Shown here piece after piece: positions 51,530-60,931 of a DNA stretch of 64,000 nt; within the stretch, counting starts at the first letter, position 1, and each line of letters starts with the position of its first letter. Made by a program: the position numbers and the translations under genes. The DNA is taken from contig NZ_JAFLNM010000006.1 of assembly GCF_017313275.1 (NCBI RefSeq), positions 1-64,000 on the forward strand, written 5' to 3'. The notes below the pieces were generated by a model, which was not told the origin of the DNA, searched no databases, and was given only the letters and a program-made list of their open reading frames with translations. The DNA comes from Flagellimonas profundi (GTDB lineage Bacteria; Bacteroidota; Bacteroidia; Flavobacteriales; Flavobacteriaceae).

Positions 51530-52075
51530 TTAAAATGAAACTTTAGGGAGGTCCGCTTCGGATGGTTTTATTGTGAACATGGTCTTTGGGGAATATCCCA
51601 TGAACTTGGCAACAATATTGGAAGGGAACATCTCCAAGGTATTGTTGAATGCGTACACGGCCGCATTATATGCCCTTCTTGAGGCAGAAAGCTGTTCTTC
51701 CACTTCGTTTAAACTTGATTGGAGAAGCAAGAAATTTTCGCTGGCCTTTAAATCGGGGTACGCTTCCACCGTTATTTGAAGTTTTCCCAATAGCTGATCC
51801 ATCTGGCTTTCGAGTTTAAGCCTTAATTCGGATGGTGGGTCTCTATCCACAATGTTGTTTCTCAGTTTGGTGAGGGAGATCAGTGTCTCACTTTCATGTT
51901 TGGTGTACCCTTTAATGGTGTTTACCAGTTGTGGAATTAAATCAGTTCTTTTTTTCAGCATTACATCTATGCTCCTATATGCTTCCTCAACCTTATTCTT
52001 TTTACTGATTAAGTTGTTGTACAAAAGCACACAAATCAATAAAAAGGATAAGGGGATAATGAATAAGTATGTCAT
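51530..52075 (-). CDS. lemA: LemA-family protein
   Basis: This protein is 181 residues from the ATG at 52075 (MTYLFIIPLSFLLICVLLY); an upstream TTG at 52099 is less likely. One N-terminal membrane segment is followed by a long helical domain with the LemA hallmark KVEEAYRSIDVMLKKRTDLI, PQLVNTIKGYTKHE and AYNAAVYAFNNTLEMFPSNI. LemA proteins are membrane-anchored helical bundles of uncertain function. It is the first gene of the lemA-DUF3137 pair. Confidence 0.92.
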   Translation of the reverse strand: MTYLFIIPLSFLLICVLLYNNLISKKNKVEEAYRSIDVMLKKRTDLIPQLVNTIKGYTKHESETLISLTKLRNNIVDRDPPSELRLKLESQMDQLLGKLQITVEAYPDLKASENFLLLQSSLNEVEEQLSASRRAYNAAVYAFNNTLEMFPSNIVAKFMGYSPKTMFTIKPSEADLPKVSF

Positions 52076-52356
52076 CTCAACAAAAATTAAATTGAACAAT
52101 GTGGCAATGCACGGACATTGCCAGATTTAAAATTGAAAAAAGGGTTTTATGCCTTTTATGTTGAGGTTTGAAATTGAAATCCTAAATTATCTGGAACAGA
52201 AATTTCATACGATTTCAAGTAATTAGGATTGTTGTTGCCAATGAGGTTTTTTGGCATGAGTGCTAAAATTACTATTTCGAGGTAATAAATCAAGTCTAGA
52301 GTCGTAAATTTCGGTAAATGACCAATTAAATATACTTTGGCCTTAATTTTGACGTT

Positions 52357-52395
52357 ATGAGTAAAGTCAATCGAGAAGAGCGTAGAACACTATGA
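52357..52395 (+). CDS. Possible 12-residue leader peptide before the TPR gene
   Basis: ATG at 52357 opens a short frame, MSKVNREERRTL. Its TGA stop overlaps the ATG of the next gene as ATGA (52392-52395). This arrangement allows re-initiation or translational coupling. It may be accidental, as there is no conservation data. Confidence 0.3.
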   Translation: MSKVNREERRTL

Positions 52396-55300
52396 ATCGA
52401 AAAAACCTCCTTTTAATTCCCATTTTAATGGGAACTTTTTTTGTGCTTTCCGCACAGGAAACCAAAATATACACCCACGAAAACAAAGCCTATCAAGATG
52501 CCTTGGCGCTCTACAACAACGAGCAGTACCAGGCAGCTCAGCATATTTTTGAGTCCATAAAGGCCACTACCAAGGATGGGGAAACAGAAGCCAACAGTGC
52601 TTACTATGCTGCCAACGCAGCCATTCGTTTGAACCAGCGTGGAGCGGATAAAATGATGGAAGATTTTGTGGAACGTTACCCTACATCCACCAAAAGGAAT
52701 TCTGCTTTTTTGGATGTGGCCGACTACTATTTTGAAACAGGAAAATACCCCTACGCTCTAAAATGGTATAAAAAAGTTGATGAAAATTCGATGCCTTATT
52801 CAGAACGCGACCGTTTTAATTTTAACAACGGATACGCCTTGTACGCATCTAAACGTCCACAAGAGGCAGAGCGTTATTTGAACAAGGTGACCACCTCCCA
52901 AAAATATGGCTCGCAGGCCAAATATTATTTGGGGTACATTGCCTACGAACAAGACGATTACAGCTCAGCTAGCGCCCGTTTCGACCAAATCCAAGACCCG
53001 GAATTGCTTGATGAAAAGCTCACGTACTATCAAGCCGACCTGAATTTTAAATTGGGAAAGTTTGAGGAAGCCATCACAATGGCCAAAAAACAACTGCCCA
53101 AATCCAATCGTCAGGAAGTTTCGGAATTGAACAAGATCATTGGTGAAAGCTATTTCAATTTGGAACAATATGCCGAGGCCATCCCCTACCTGGAAGAATA
53201 CAGGGGCAAGCGGGGCAAATGGAACAACACCGATTATTATTTATTGGGGTACAGCCATTACAAATTGGGCGATTATCAAAAAGCGATTCAGCAGTTCAAC
53301 AAAATTATCGGCGGCACCAATGCCGTTTCCCAAAATGCATATTATCACTTGGCAGAGTGCTACTTGAAACTGGATAAAAAGTCCGAAGCCTTGAATGCGT
53401 TCAGAAATGCTTCGCAAATGGAGTTTAGTCCAGAAATCCAAAAAGATGCTTGGTTGAACTATGCCCGTTTGAGCTACGAAATCGGTAATGCGTACGAGCC
53501 CGTTCCACAGGTGTTGACCACTTATTTGGAAAAATATCCAAAGGATGAGCATCAAATGGAAATCCAGGAACTTTTGGTGGATTCTTATATCACATCCCGC
53601 AATTTCGAAGGTGCCATGCAACTTTTGGAGGAGAACCAAAACTACGCTAGCAAGGAAACTTATCAGAAAGTGGCCTACTACCGTGGGGTGGAACTGTTTA
53701 TTGATGGTGATTTCGAAGGTGCTCGGGAGCGATTCGATAAATCCTTGAAAAGTGCCGAAAATTCAAATTTTGAAGCTCGAGCTCTTTATTGGAAAGCTGA
53801 GTCGGCCTACAGATTGAACCAATTTGAGGAGGCCTTAGTGGATTTCGTTCGATTCCAGAACTTTCCGGCTGCCAGATCACTTCCCGAATATGAGCAGCTG
53901 GATTACAATTTGGGCTACTCTTACTTCAAGCTAAAAGACTACAATAATGCCATATCCTATTTTCAGAATGTGGTGAGCTCCAATGCCATTGATGACCAAA
54001 GAAAGAACGATGGTTATTTACGGTTGGGCGACAGTTACTTTGTGAACAGTAAATATCAATTGGCAATGAAAGCCTACGATGCATCATCAAAGATGAACGG
54101 TCCCGAACGTGATTATGCGGCCTTCCAGAAAACTCTATGTGATGGATTTTTGGGTAACAATTCAGCAAAAATTGATGGCCTTAACGAATTCTTGAGGATG
54201 TTCCCTACCTCCTCATTACGGGATGATGCACTTTTTGAACTGGGCAATTCCTATATCAATAATGACCAAGAAAGTTTAGGGCTGCAGACCTACGACCGTA
54301 TTGTGGCGGAGTATTCGGGGAGTAAATTTGCCCCACGTGGATTGTTGCGTTCAGGATTGGTGTACTACAATTCCAGTCGTAATGATCAAGCATTGGACAA
54401 ACTTAAAGAAGTGGTTCAAAAATATCCGAACACCCAAGAAGCGAAACAAGCGGTGGCCACTGCCAAATTGGTGTATGTGGACGAAGGTCGGGTGAGCGAA
54501 TATGCCGCCTGGGCCAGAAATCTGGACTTTGTGGAGGTGACCGATACCGAACTGGACAATGCTAGTTTTGAATCCGCGGAAAGAAAACAAATTGAGGGCA
54601 AAACTACAGCCGCCATTCGTGGGTACGAAGATTATTTAAAAGAGTTCCCTAATGGATTGCATGCGCAGAATGCCAATTTCGCCTTAGCGCAACTGTATTT
54701 TGCCAACGGAGAAAAAGAAAAGGCCCTACCAAAATACAAAGCAGTGGCCGATAGTGGGAACGGAGCTTATACGGAACAAGCATTGACCCGTGTTTGTGAA
54801 ATCTATGTGGATAAGCAGGACTACAATAGCGCCATTCCCTATTTGAAAAGATTGGAAAACACGGCAGATATCTCAGAGAACAAGACTTTCGCCCAGTCCA
54901 ATTTAATGAAAGGTTTTTACGGTCAAAAGGATTATTCCCAAACCATCGCTTATGCCGAAAAGGTGTTGAACGCTCCTAAAATTGACGATCGTATCAGAAG
55001 TGACGCACAGATAATGATTGCACGTTCCGCCATTGCTACGGATAACGAGAGTTTGGCCAAAACCGCCTACCAGGATGTAAAACAAATTGCATCTGGCGAG
55101 CTTGCCGCTGAGGCTTGGTATTACGATGCTTATTTCAAAAATAAGGAAGAGGATTTTGAAGCATCCAACAAGTCCGTTCAAAAGTTGGCCAAGGATTATG
55201 CAGCCTACAAGGAATGGGCAGGAAAAGGCTTGGTGGTTATGGCCAAGAACTTTTACAATTTGGGAGATGCCTTCCAGGCCACTTACATTTTGGAAAGTGT

Positions 55301-55415
55301 CATTTCCAATTTTTCCGAATTTGAGGATATCGTTTCGGACGCAGAAGGTGAACTGGCCACGATCAAGGCCAAGGAAGCAGAGAGCAATTCATCCGTAGAC
55401 CCCAACGAAAACTAA
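52392..55415 (+). CDS. Large secreted TPR-repeat protein
   Basis: This 1007-residue protein has a signal peptide (about 1-21, ending LSAQ) and TPR/Sel1-type repeats for almost its entire length. Repeats recur as AYYAANAAIRLNQ, YFETGKYPYALKWYKKV and DYYLLGYSHYKLGDYQKAI, with the YxxxLxxY-A pattern of tetratricopeptides. Such superhelices are protein-binding scaffolds, and here it is probably periplasmic. The stop is 12 bp before an outer-membrane barrel gene and an OmpA gene follows, so the three likely build one envelope complex. Confidence 0.88.
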   Translation: MNRKNLLLIPILMGTFFVLSAQETKIYTHENKAYQDALALYNNEQYQAAQHIFESIKATTKDGETEANSAYYAANAAIRLNQRGADKMMEDFVERYPTSTKRNSAFLDVADYYFETGKYPYALKWYKKVDENSMPYSERDRFNFNNGYALYASKRPQEAERYLNKVTTSQKYGSQAKYYLGYIAYEQDDYSSASARFDQIQDPELLDEKLTYYQADLNFKLGKFEEAITMAKKQLPKSNRQEVSELNKIIGESYFNLEQYAEAIPYLEEYRGKRGKWNNTDYYLLGYSHYKLGDYQKAIQQFNKIIGGTNAVSQNAYYHLAECYLKLDKKSEALNAFRNASQMEFSPEIQKDAWLNYARLSYEIGNAYEPVPQVLTTYLEKYPKDEHQMEIQELLVDSYITSRNFEGAMQLLEENQNYASKETYQKVAYYRGVELFIDGDFEGARERFDKSLKSAENSNFEARALYWKAESAYRLNQFEEALVDFVRFQNFPAARSLPEYEQLDYNLGYSYFKLKDYNNAISYFQNVVSSNAIDDQRKNDGYLRLGDSYFVNSKYQLAMKAYDASSKMNGPERDYAAFQKTLCDGFLGNNSAKIDGLNEFLRMFPTSSLRDDALFELGNSYINNDQESLGLQTYDRIVAEYSGSKFAPRGLLRSGLVYYNSSRNDQALDKLKEVVQKYPNTQEAKQAVATAKLVYVDEGRVSEYAAWARNLDFVEVTDTELDNASFESAERKQIEGKTTAAIRGYEDYLKEFPNGLHAQNANFALAQLYFANGEKEKALPKYKAVADSGNGAYTEQALTRVCEIYVDKQDYNSAIPYLKRLENTADISENKTFAQSNLMKGFYGQKDYSQTIAYAEKVLNAPKIDDRIRSDAQIMIARSAIATDNESLAKTAYQDVKQIASGELAAEAWYYDAYFKNKEEDFEASNKSVQKLAKDYAAYKEWAGKGLVVMAKNFYNLGDAFQATYILESVISNFSEFEDIVSDAEGELATIKAKEAESNSSVDPNEN

Positions 55416-55427
55416 ACGAGACACAAG

Positions 55428-57182
55428 ATGCAAAAGAGAACCTATTATATATTTTCATTACTTTTTTTGAGCCTTTGCGGAATGGTTATCGCCCAAGAAG
55501 AGGATAACATTGGTACAGAAACGGTAACGGTGGTAAAACCGTATTCCCCGACCGTTTCGGATGCCTTTAAGATCAAATCCTCTCCAAGTTTGAACGATTC
55601 CATTGTGCTCCAGAAGAAGAAAATCAATTATAGTATATTCTCTGTGCCCGTTGCGTCCACCTTTACCCCAGCAAAGGGTAAGGCTTCGGGGGTGGAAAAA
55701 ACACCACCGCCCACTTTGTACAATTCCTATGCTTCGGTGGGCTTGGGTAACTACAATAATGCCTTGGTTGATTTTTACACGAGTCGGGAATTCAACAGGG
55801 GAGAAGATTTGTTGGACTTTGGGCTAACCCACAATTCATCCCGCGGAGATTTGGACTCCACGCCCTTGGAAACGGATTTCTACGACACCGAGTTGAATGC
55901 TTCCTATGCTAAAAAGGACCGTTATATGGATTGGGGTGCCGCCATAGGATTACAGCACCAGCTGTATAATTGGTACGGAATACAGAGTGAATTGTTCAGT
56001 GAGGATGAAATCAATGCGATGGATGAAACGCAAAACTATTTCAATGCAGAAGCGAAGGCCCATTTCAATATGGAGGACTCTTATTTTAAGAGTGGGAATA
56101 TCTTGTTGAGACGCTTTTGGGATGCTACGGAATCTGCTGAGAACCGGGCAGTGATCAATCCCACTTTTGAATTGCCCATTACTGAGGAATTGATCACGAT
56201 TTCTGCCAAGGTCGATTATGTGGGAGGTAATTTTAAGAATGGCACCATAACAGAATCTGTGAACGATGGAGAGAAGAATTATAGCCATCTACAGGCGGGA
56301 GTGAACCCAAGTTTGTTGATCCTGCGTGATGACCTTACGTTAAATTTGGGTGCCAACATCGTCTACGGACTGGATATGGAAAATAGCGAGAACAATTTTT
56401 ATATCTATCCATCTGTAACAGCATCCTATCGTGTGATGGACGAAAATGTGATCGCTTACGGAGGAATAGAAGGGGAGTTAAAGCAAAATTCCTATCATGA
56501 CTTTGTGGATGACAACCCTTATGTGTCCCCGACCTTGGATATTGTCCCGACGGACCAACAATATGAAGGATATTTGGGCCTGAAAGGACAGTTGACCTCC
56601 AATGTGGGGTATAACATCAAAGGTTCGTACATGGCGGAAAACAGGAAGCCGTTGTTCTATCAAAATACGGTAAACACGACCAGAACCGATGAAAAGAGTT
56701 ATTACTATGGCAATTCCTTTCAAGTTTTTTATGATGACGTAAAAACCTTGGGTGTATTTGGGGAAATCAATGTGGATGTGAACCGTAATTTTTCTTTGGG
56801 TGTTAACGCAGAATTTTATGATTACGATACCGAAACCGATAACCCTGCTTGGAACTTGCCATCGATCAAAGGATCTCTCTTTATGGATTATCAGATTACC
56901 GACCAATGGTATATGGGTGCCAATTTGTTTTATGTAGGGGAAAGGGATGCTTTGACCTCGGTTGTCTTAACCAATAATGTGCCTCCGTCCATTTCTTATA
57001 CTCAGCTTACGTTGGACAGCTTTTTTGACGCCAATGCCCATATAGGGTACAGGTTCAACGAGCAGCTCTCCATTTTTGTGAAAGCATCCAATATTGCGAA
57101 CAATAATTACCAGCGTTGGGCCAATTTTAGGGTCCAGGGATTCCAAGCTTTGGCAGGGGTATCCTATAAGTTTGATTTTTAG
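55428..57182 (+). CDS. Outer-membrane beta-barrel, TonB-dependent-receptor-like without plug
   Basis: This 584-residue protein has a signal peptide (about 1-22, ending VIAQ) and then EEDNIGTETVTVVKPYSPTV, a TonB-box-like start. There is a proline-rich linker and many amphipathic strands (SYASVGLGNYNNALVDFYTS, LFMDYQITDQWYMGANLFYV). The C-terminus, AGVSYKFDF, ends in Phe as outer-membrane barrels do. No plug domain is recognisable, so it is shorter than true receptors. It is co-transcribed with the TPR protein (12-bp gap). Confidence 0.82.
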   Translation: MQKRTYYIFSLLFLSLCGMVIAQEEDNIGTETVTVVKPYSPTVSDAFKIKSSPSLNDSIVLQKKKINYSIFSVPVASTFTPAKGKASGVEKTPPPTLYNSYASVGLGNYNNALVDFYTSREFNRGEDLLDFGLTHNSSRGDLDSTPLETDFYDTELNASYAKKDRYMDWGAAIGLQHQLYNWYGIQSELFSEDEINAMDETQNYFNAEAKAHFNMEDSYFKSGNILLRRFWDATESAENRAVINPTFELPITEELITISAKVDYVGGNFKNGTITESVNDGEKNYSHLQAGVNPSLLILRDDLTLNLGANIVYGLDMENSENNFYIYPSVTASYRVMDENVIAYGGIEGELKQNSYHDFVDDNPYVSPTLDIVPTDQQYEGYLGLKGQLTSNVGYNIKGSYMAENRKPLFYQNTVNTTRTDEKSYYYGNSFQVFYDDVKTLGVFGEINVDVNRNFSLGVNAEFYDYDTETDNPAWNLPSIKGSLFMDYQITDQWYMGANLFYVGERDALTSVVLTNNVPPSISYTQLTLDSFFDANAHIGYRFNEQLSIFVKASNIANNNYQRWANFRVQGFQALAGVSYKFDF

Positions 57183-57284
57183 TTTGTAGGAGAATACGCA
57201 ATAAATAGCTGAAAATACCGTTCATTATTTTCGGTTAACTCATTGATGTTCCAATAGTTGGCCGTTCCCATACAATTGGAAATA

Positions 57285-58379
57285 ATGCAACCAAGACCAA
57301 TACATACGCTGGTTCTTTACTTGTTTTTGATGATTTCCTTCGTTGGATTTAGTCAAAATATGGTACAAAATGGCGGTTTTGAAGACTTTGTATCTTGTCC
57401 GGTTAAAATGAGCAATCTCAACAAGGATGCGGAGCATTGGAGTGCCCCGACCCTGGGAACGACTGATTATTTTAACGAATGTAGCCGAACCAAGTTGGGA
57501 GTTCCGATGAACTTTAAGGGGAAGCAGGATCCGTACGAAGGTGCTGCTTATGCTGGACTGTATCTCTTCGCTCCACGAGATTATCGCGAATACATTCAAG
57601 TGCCGCTCACGGAAACACTGGAAAAAGGAAGTCGATACCGATTGACCTTGTTCATCAGTCTTTCCGAAAAGTCGGATGGGGCCGTAATGGATATGGGGGC
57701 TGTGTTTTCCGAAAAGCCACTTTCGGTGCATACCAAACGCGAACTTTCACAAAGTGAACTCTTGTCTGCCTCTACTCAGACGACCCATATCAAACAATTT
57801 CCCGTTACTGGTTATTATCAGGATAAGCAGGACTGGATGGAATTGAGTTTTGATATGGTGGCCAAAGGTTTTGAAAATCATTTGATTCTTGGAAACTTCA
57901 AAAGTAATGCAGGTACTTCCTACTTGGATACACAAAATCCATCAAAAAATGAGGAAGGCTATGCCTATTATTATCTCGACGATATTTCGTTGACCTACCT
58001 GGGCCCAGAATACAAAACCGATGAGGTGTATGTGTTGGATCATGTCAATTTTAATTTTGATCGTTTTGATCTTCAGCCCAAAGCAGAGCAAAGTCTTAAA
58101 GATGTATATAAATATTTAGAAAAACATCCCAACCTAAAGGTTGCCATTAGTGGACATACCGATGATTTGGGTTCCGATAAGTACAACGACATCCTCTCTC
58201 GAGAACGTGCCGGTTCGGTTGCACAATATTTGATTGATTTGGGATTGGATAAAAACAGAATAACCTCCAGGGGGTATGGGGATAGTAAACCACTGGACAC
58301 TACCCGCACAGACGAAGCCCGAAGAAAGAACCGAAGAGTGGAGTTTGTGATGACAAAGTTTGAAGACGAAAACCCTTAA
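57285..58379 (+). CDS. OmpA-family peptidoglycan-anchored protein
   Basis: I use the ATG at 57285 (MQPRPIHTL); a TTG at 57258 would only lengthen the start. The 364-residue protein has a signal peptide ending FVGFSQ and an N-terminal beta-sandwich opening NMVQNGGFEDFVSCP. A C-terminal OmpA domain (from about 250) contains HVNFNFDRFDLQPKAEQSL, VAISGHTDDLGSDKYND, LSRERAGSVAQYLI and RRKNRRVEFVM. The Asp and Arg that bind diaminopimelate (TDDLG and LSRERA) are present. It follows the barrel gene and may tie that complex to the wall. Confidence 0.9.
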   Translation: MQPRPIHTLVLYLFLMISFVGFSQNMVQNGGFEDFVSCPVKMSNLNKDAEHWSAPTLGTTDYFNECSRTKLGVPMNFKGKQDPYEGAAYAGLYLFAPRDYREYIQVPLTETLEKGSRYRLTLFISLSEKSDGAVMDMGAVFSEKPLSVHTKRELSQSELLSASTQTTHIKQFPVTGYYQDKQDWMELSFDMVAKGFENHLILGNFKSNAGTSYLDTQNPSKNEEGYAYYYLDDISLTYLGPEYKTDEVYVLDHVNFNFDRFDLQPKAEQSLKDVYKYLEKHPNLKVAISGHTDDLGSDKYNDILSRERAGSVAQYLIDLGLDKNRITSRGYGDSKPLDTTRTDEARRKNRRVEFVMTKFEDENP

Positions 58380-58421
58380 ACATATCCTTGCTTTTTCTAT
58401 TTTTGATGGAAACCAACAGAA

Positions 58422-60041
58422 ATGAAAAAGTTCTTATTGTTCGTCACGGGTCTGGTCGTTTTTTCTTGCACAACCAAAGAAGAGGTAGACCTTATCGTTA
58501 CCAATGCAAATATTTATACCGTGGACGATGCCTTCTCCAAAGCATCGAGTATAGCCATCAAAGATGGAAAGTTTGTTGCCGTTGGCGATTCCGAAGAAAT
58601 CTCAAAAAAATATAATCCCCAAAAACAGTTGGACGCAGAGGGCAAGACCATTGTTCCGGGCCTTATCGATGCCCATTGCCATTTTTATGGATTGGGCCAA
58701 AACCAACAGGTTGTAGATTTGGTCGGGACCCAAAGTTTTGATGAGGTACTGGAAAGAGTAGTGGCATTTCAAAACGATCGTCCATCCAACTTTATTTTGG
58801 GAAGGGGATGGGACCAAAATGATTGGGAGGTTAAAGAATTCCCGACCAAGGACAAATTGGATGAATTGTTCCCCGATATCCCTGTGGCTTTGGAACGCAT
58901 AGATGGCCACGCGTATCTCGTGAACCAAAAGGCATTGGATATGGCGGGCATAACAGCTGACACCGAAACGGAGGGTGGCGAAATTGTCAAAGAAGATGGT
59001 GAGGTTACAGGCGTTTTGGTCGATAACCCGATGGGTTTGATCAATAATGTGATTCCACGGCCTAGTCTGGAACAAAACATACAAGCTCTTAAGGATGCCG
59101 AGAAAATCTCTTTGGATTATGGGTTGACCACAGTAAACGACGCTGGACTGTCGCGGGATATTATTGAATTGATAGATAGTTTGCAACAGGCGGATGAACT
59201 ATCCATTCGAGTGTACGCAATGGTCTCCAATTATCCCGAAAATCTGGATTACTTTTTGGATAAGGGCATAATCAAAACAGAGGGGTTGAATGTCCGTTCC
59301 ATAAAAGTATATGGCGATGGTGCTTTGGGTTCTCGGGGAGCCGCGTTACGAGCACCTTACTCCGATAAACCGGGTCATTTTGGGGCTATGGTAACTCCTG
59401 TGGACCAAATTGAAGCTTTGGCTCAGCGAATTGCAGCCACCGATTATCAAATGAATACCCATGCCATTGGTGATTCTGCCAATATTGTGGTGTTAAGGGC
59501 GTATGAAAAAGCCTTGGAGGGTAAAACCGACCGTAGATGGAAAGTGGAACATGCACAAGTAATTTCGCAATCCGATTTCGATTATTTTGAAAATGGTGTT
59601 ATTCCATCCGTTCAGCCGACCCACGCTACCAGCGATATGTACTGGGCAGAGGATAGGTTGGGTCCTGAACGTGTAAAAGGTGCATATGCCTACAAAGATC
59701 TATTGGAGAAAGCCGGGTTGGTGGCATTGGGCACCGACTTTCCTGTGGAGCAAGTAAATCCATTTTTGACCTTTTATGCCGCGGTGGCCCGACAGGATGT
59801 GGAACAATATCCGGAAGGAGGTTTTCAAATGGAGAATGCCTTGAGCAGGGAGGAAACCTTGAAAGGTATGACCATTTGGGCAGCTTATTCCAATTTTGAG
59901 GAAGATGAAAAAGGTAGCATTGAGCCAGGTAAATTTGCTGATTTTGTGATATTGAGCGATGATATTATGACGATTCCATCCGAAGAGATTCCCAATGTGA
60001 CCGCCGAACATGTTTTCTTGGGTGGGATCCAGAAAAAATAA
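58422..60041 (+). CDS. Lipoprotein amidohydrolase, YtcJ-like
   Basis: This 539-residue protein has a lipobox ending VVFSC (Cys16). Metal-dependent hydrolase motifs of the amidohydrolase-3 (YtcJ) group follow: TIVPGLIDAHCHFYGLGQNQ (HxH), DGALGSRGAALRAPY, MNTHAIGDSAN, WKVEHAQVIS and ALGTDFPVEQVNPF. The C-terminal IEPGKFADFVILSDD completes the composite domain. These enzymes hydrolyse amides or imides; the substrate is unknown. Location is a membrane-anchored periplasmic or surface site. It starts 42 bp after the OmpA gene and ends at a shared terminator. Confidence 0.9.
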   Translation: MKKFLLFVTGLVVFSCTTKEEVDLIVTNANIYTVDDAFSKASSIAIKDGKFVAVGDSEEISKKYNPQKQLDAEGKTIVPGLIDAHCHFYGLGQNQQVVDLVGTQSFDEVLERVVAFQNDRPSNFILGRGWDQNDWEVKEFPTKDKLDELFPDIPVALERIDGHAYLVNQKALDMAGITADTETEGGEIVKEDGEVTGVLVDNPMGLINNVIPRPSLEQNIQALKDAEKISLDYGLTTVNDAGLSRDIIELIDSLQQADELSIRVYAMVSNYPENLDYFLDKGIIKTEGLNVRSIKVYGDGALGSRGAALRAPYSDKPGHFGAMVTPVDQIEALAQRIAATDYQMNTHAIGDSANIVVLRAYEKALEGKTDRRWKVEHAQVISQSDFDYFENGVIPSVQPTHATSDMYWAEDRLGPERVKGAYAYKDLLEKAGLVALGTDFPVEQVNPFLTFYAAVARQDVEQYPEGGFQMENALSREETLKGMTIWAAYSNFEEDEKGSIEPGKFADFVILSDDIMTIPSEEIPNVTAEHVFLGGIQKK

Positions 60042-60048
60042 TACCCTT

Positions 60049-60075
60049 TTGTCATTCTGAACGAAGTGAAGAATT
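60049..60075. repeat. Short dispersed-repeat-like sequence
   Basis: GTCATTCTGAACGAAGTGAAGAAT lies just after the amidohydrolase gene. It is of the intergenic type 'CATTCTGAGCGNAGTCGAAG' common in Bacteroidota, and CATTGAGCGCAGTCAAAG at about 34232 looks related. Confidence 0.4.
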
Positions 60076-60112
60076 TACTTGAAGCTTTTTTGAGTTGTGA
60101 AGAGAAATAAAA

Positions 60113-60135
60113 AAAAGCCCCGAAATGGGGCTTTT
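60113..60135. terminator. Bidirectional terminator between the amidohydrolase and DUF2911 genes
   Basis: AAAAGCCCC-GAAAT-GGGGCTTTT is a perfect 9-bp stem with A-rich and T-rich flanks, so it can stop transcription from both converging genes. Confidence 0.88.
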
Positions 60136-60157
60136 ATATTTTTAAGACTAAAACTTT

Positions 60158-60691
60158 TTAGTAGCTGATAGGCAAGGTAACCCTTGTGGTTCCCCAACCC
60201 ATAACCAAGTTTCCATCGTCATCGAAAGCCATTCCAAAAGCTTCCAATTCTTCACTGTCGGTAGAAACTGTTGCCGTAGCTCTAACTACATCACCATCGC
60301 TATCGTAGGAATAAGCACCCCATTGGTGTAGGTTGCTGTTCAGGATTACCGTCCACTCATCTTCGCCGGGAATGGAAAACAAAGAGTAGGAACCGGCTTT
60401 AATGGTTTTACCGCCAACTTTGGCATCCTTGTAAAATGTAATTTCTGTAGCTTCGTTTGCACCTGTTCTCCAAACTTTTCCAACCGGAGCCAATTCGGCA
60501 AGGCTACGTCCCTTTAATTGTGGGCGACTGTAAATAACACGGGCAGCTTTATCGGCCTCCCTGGAGCTTGCAGGATAATACGCAATATCCGCTGGACTCG
60601 CATCAAGTCCACTGAATTTTTGTGCCGTAGCTTCTGTGGTGAATACTAAACTGGTACAAAGCACTAAAAGTAGTAATGTTAATTTCTTCAT
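60158..60691 (-). CDS. DUF2911 secreted protein
   Basis: This 177-residue protein has a signal peptide (about 1-23, ending ATAQ) and the DUF2911 landmarks: ARVIYSRPQLKGRSL, then VWRTGANEATEITFYKDAKV, then IKAGSYSLFSIPGEDEWTVI and NLHQWGAYSYD. Proteins of this family are abundant in marine Bacteroidota and have no known activity. It is monocistronic, converging on the amidohydrolase gene. Confidence 0.93.
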   Translation of the reverse strand: MKKLTLLLLVLCTSLVFTTEATAQKFSGLDASPADIAYYPASSREADKAARVIYSRPQLKGRSLAELAPVGKVWRTGANEATEITFYKDAKVGGKTIKAGSYSLFSIPGEDEWTVILNSNLHQWGAYSYDSDGDVVRATATVSTDSEELEAFGMAFDDDGNLVMGWGTTRVTLPISY

Positions 60692-60931
60692 GATTGTGAT
60701 TTAAGTTCCTTGTAAAACTAATTAATTCTAATGTTGCTATAAATATACAGACGAGAAAATTAAACAACCTTACAAAGCGTTCGGGTTAAAAGCATAAAAG
60801 AATAAAAAAATTACATATTTTATTTTAATGGACATAAATAGTTATTAAATGTAATTCAAAATAACTTTAGGGTTTTATATATTAATCTTTAAGTTCATTT
60901 TTGTTTGAAAATTGTTACTAAATTAATTGAT

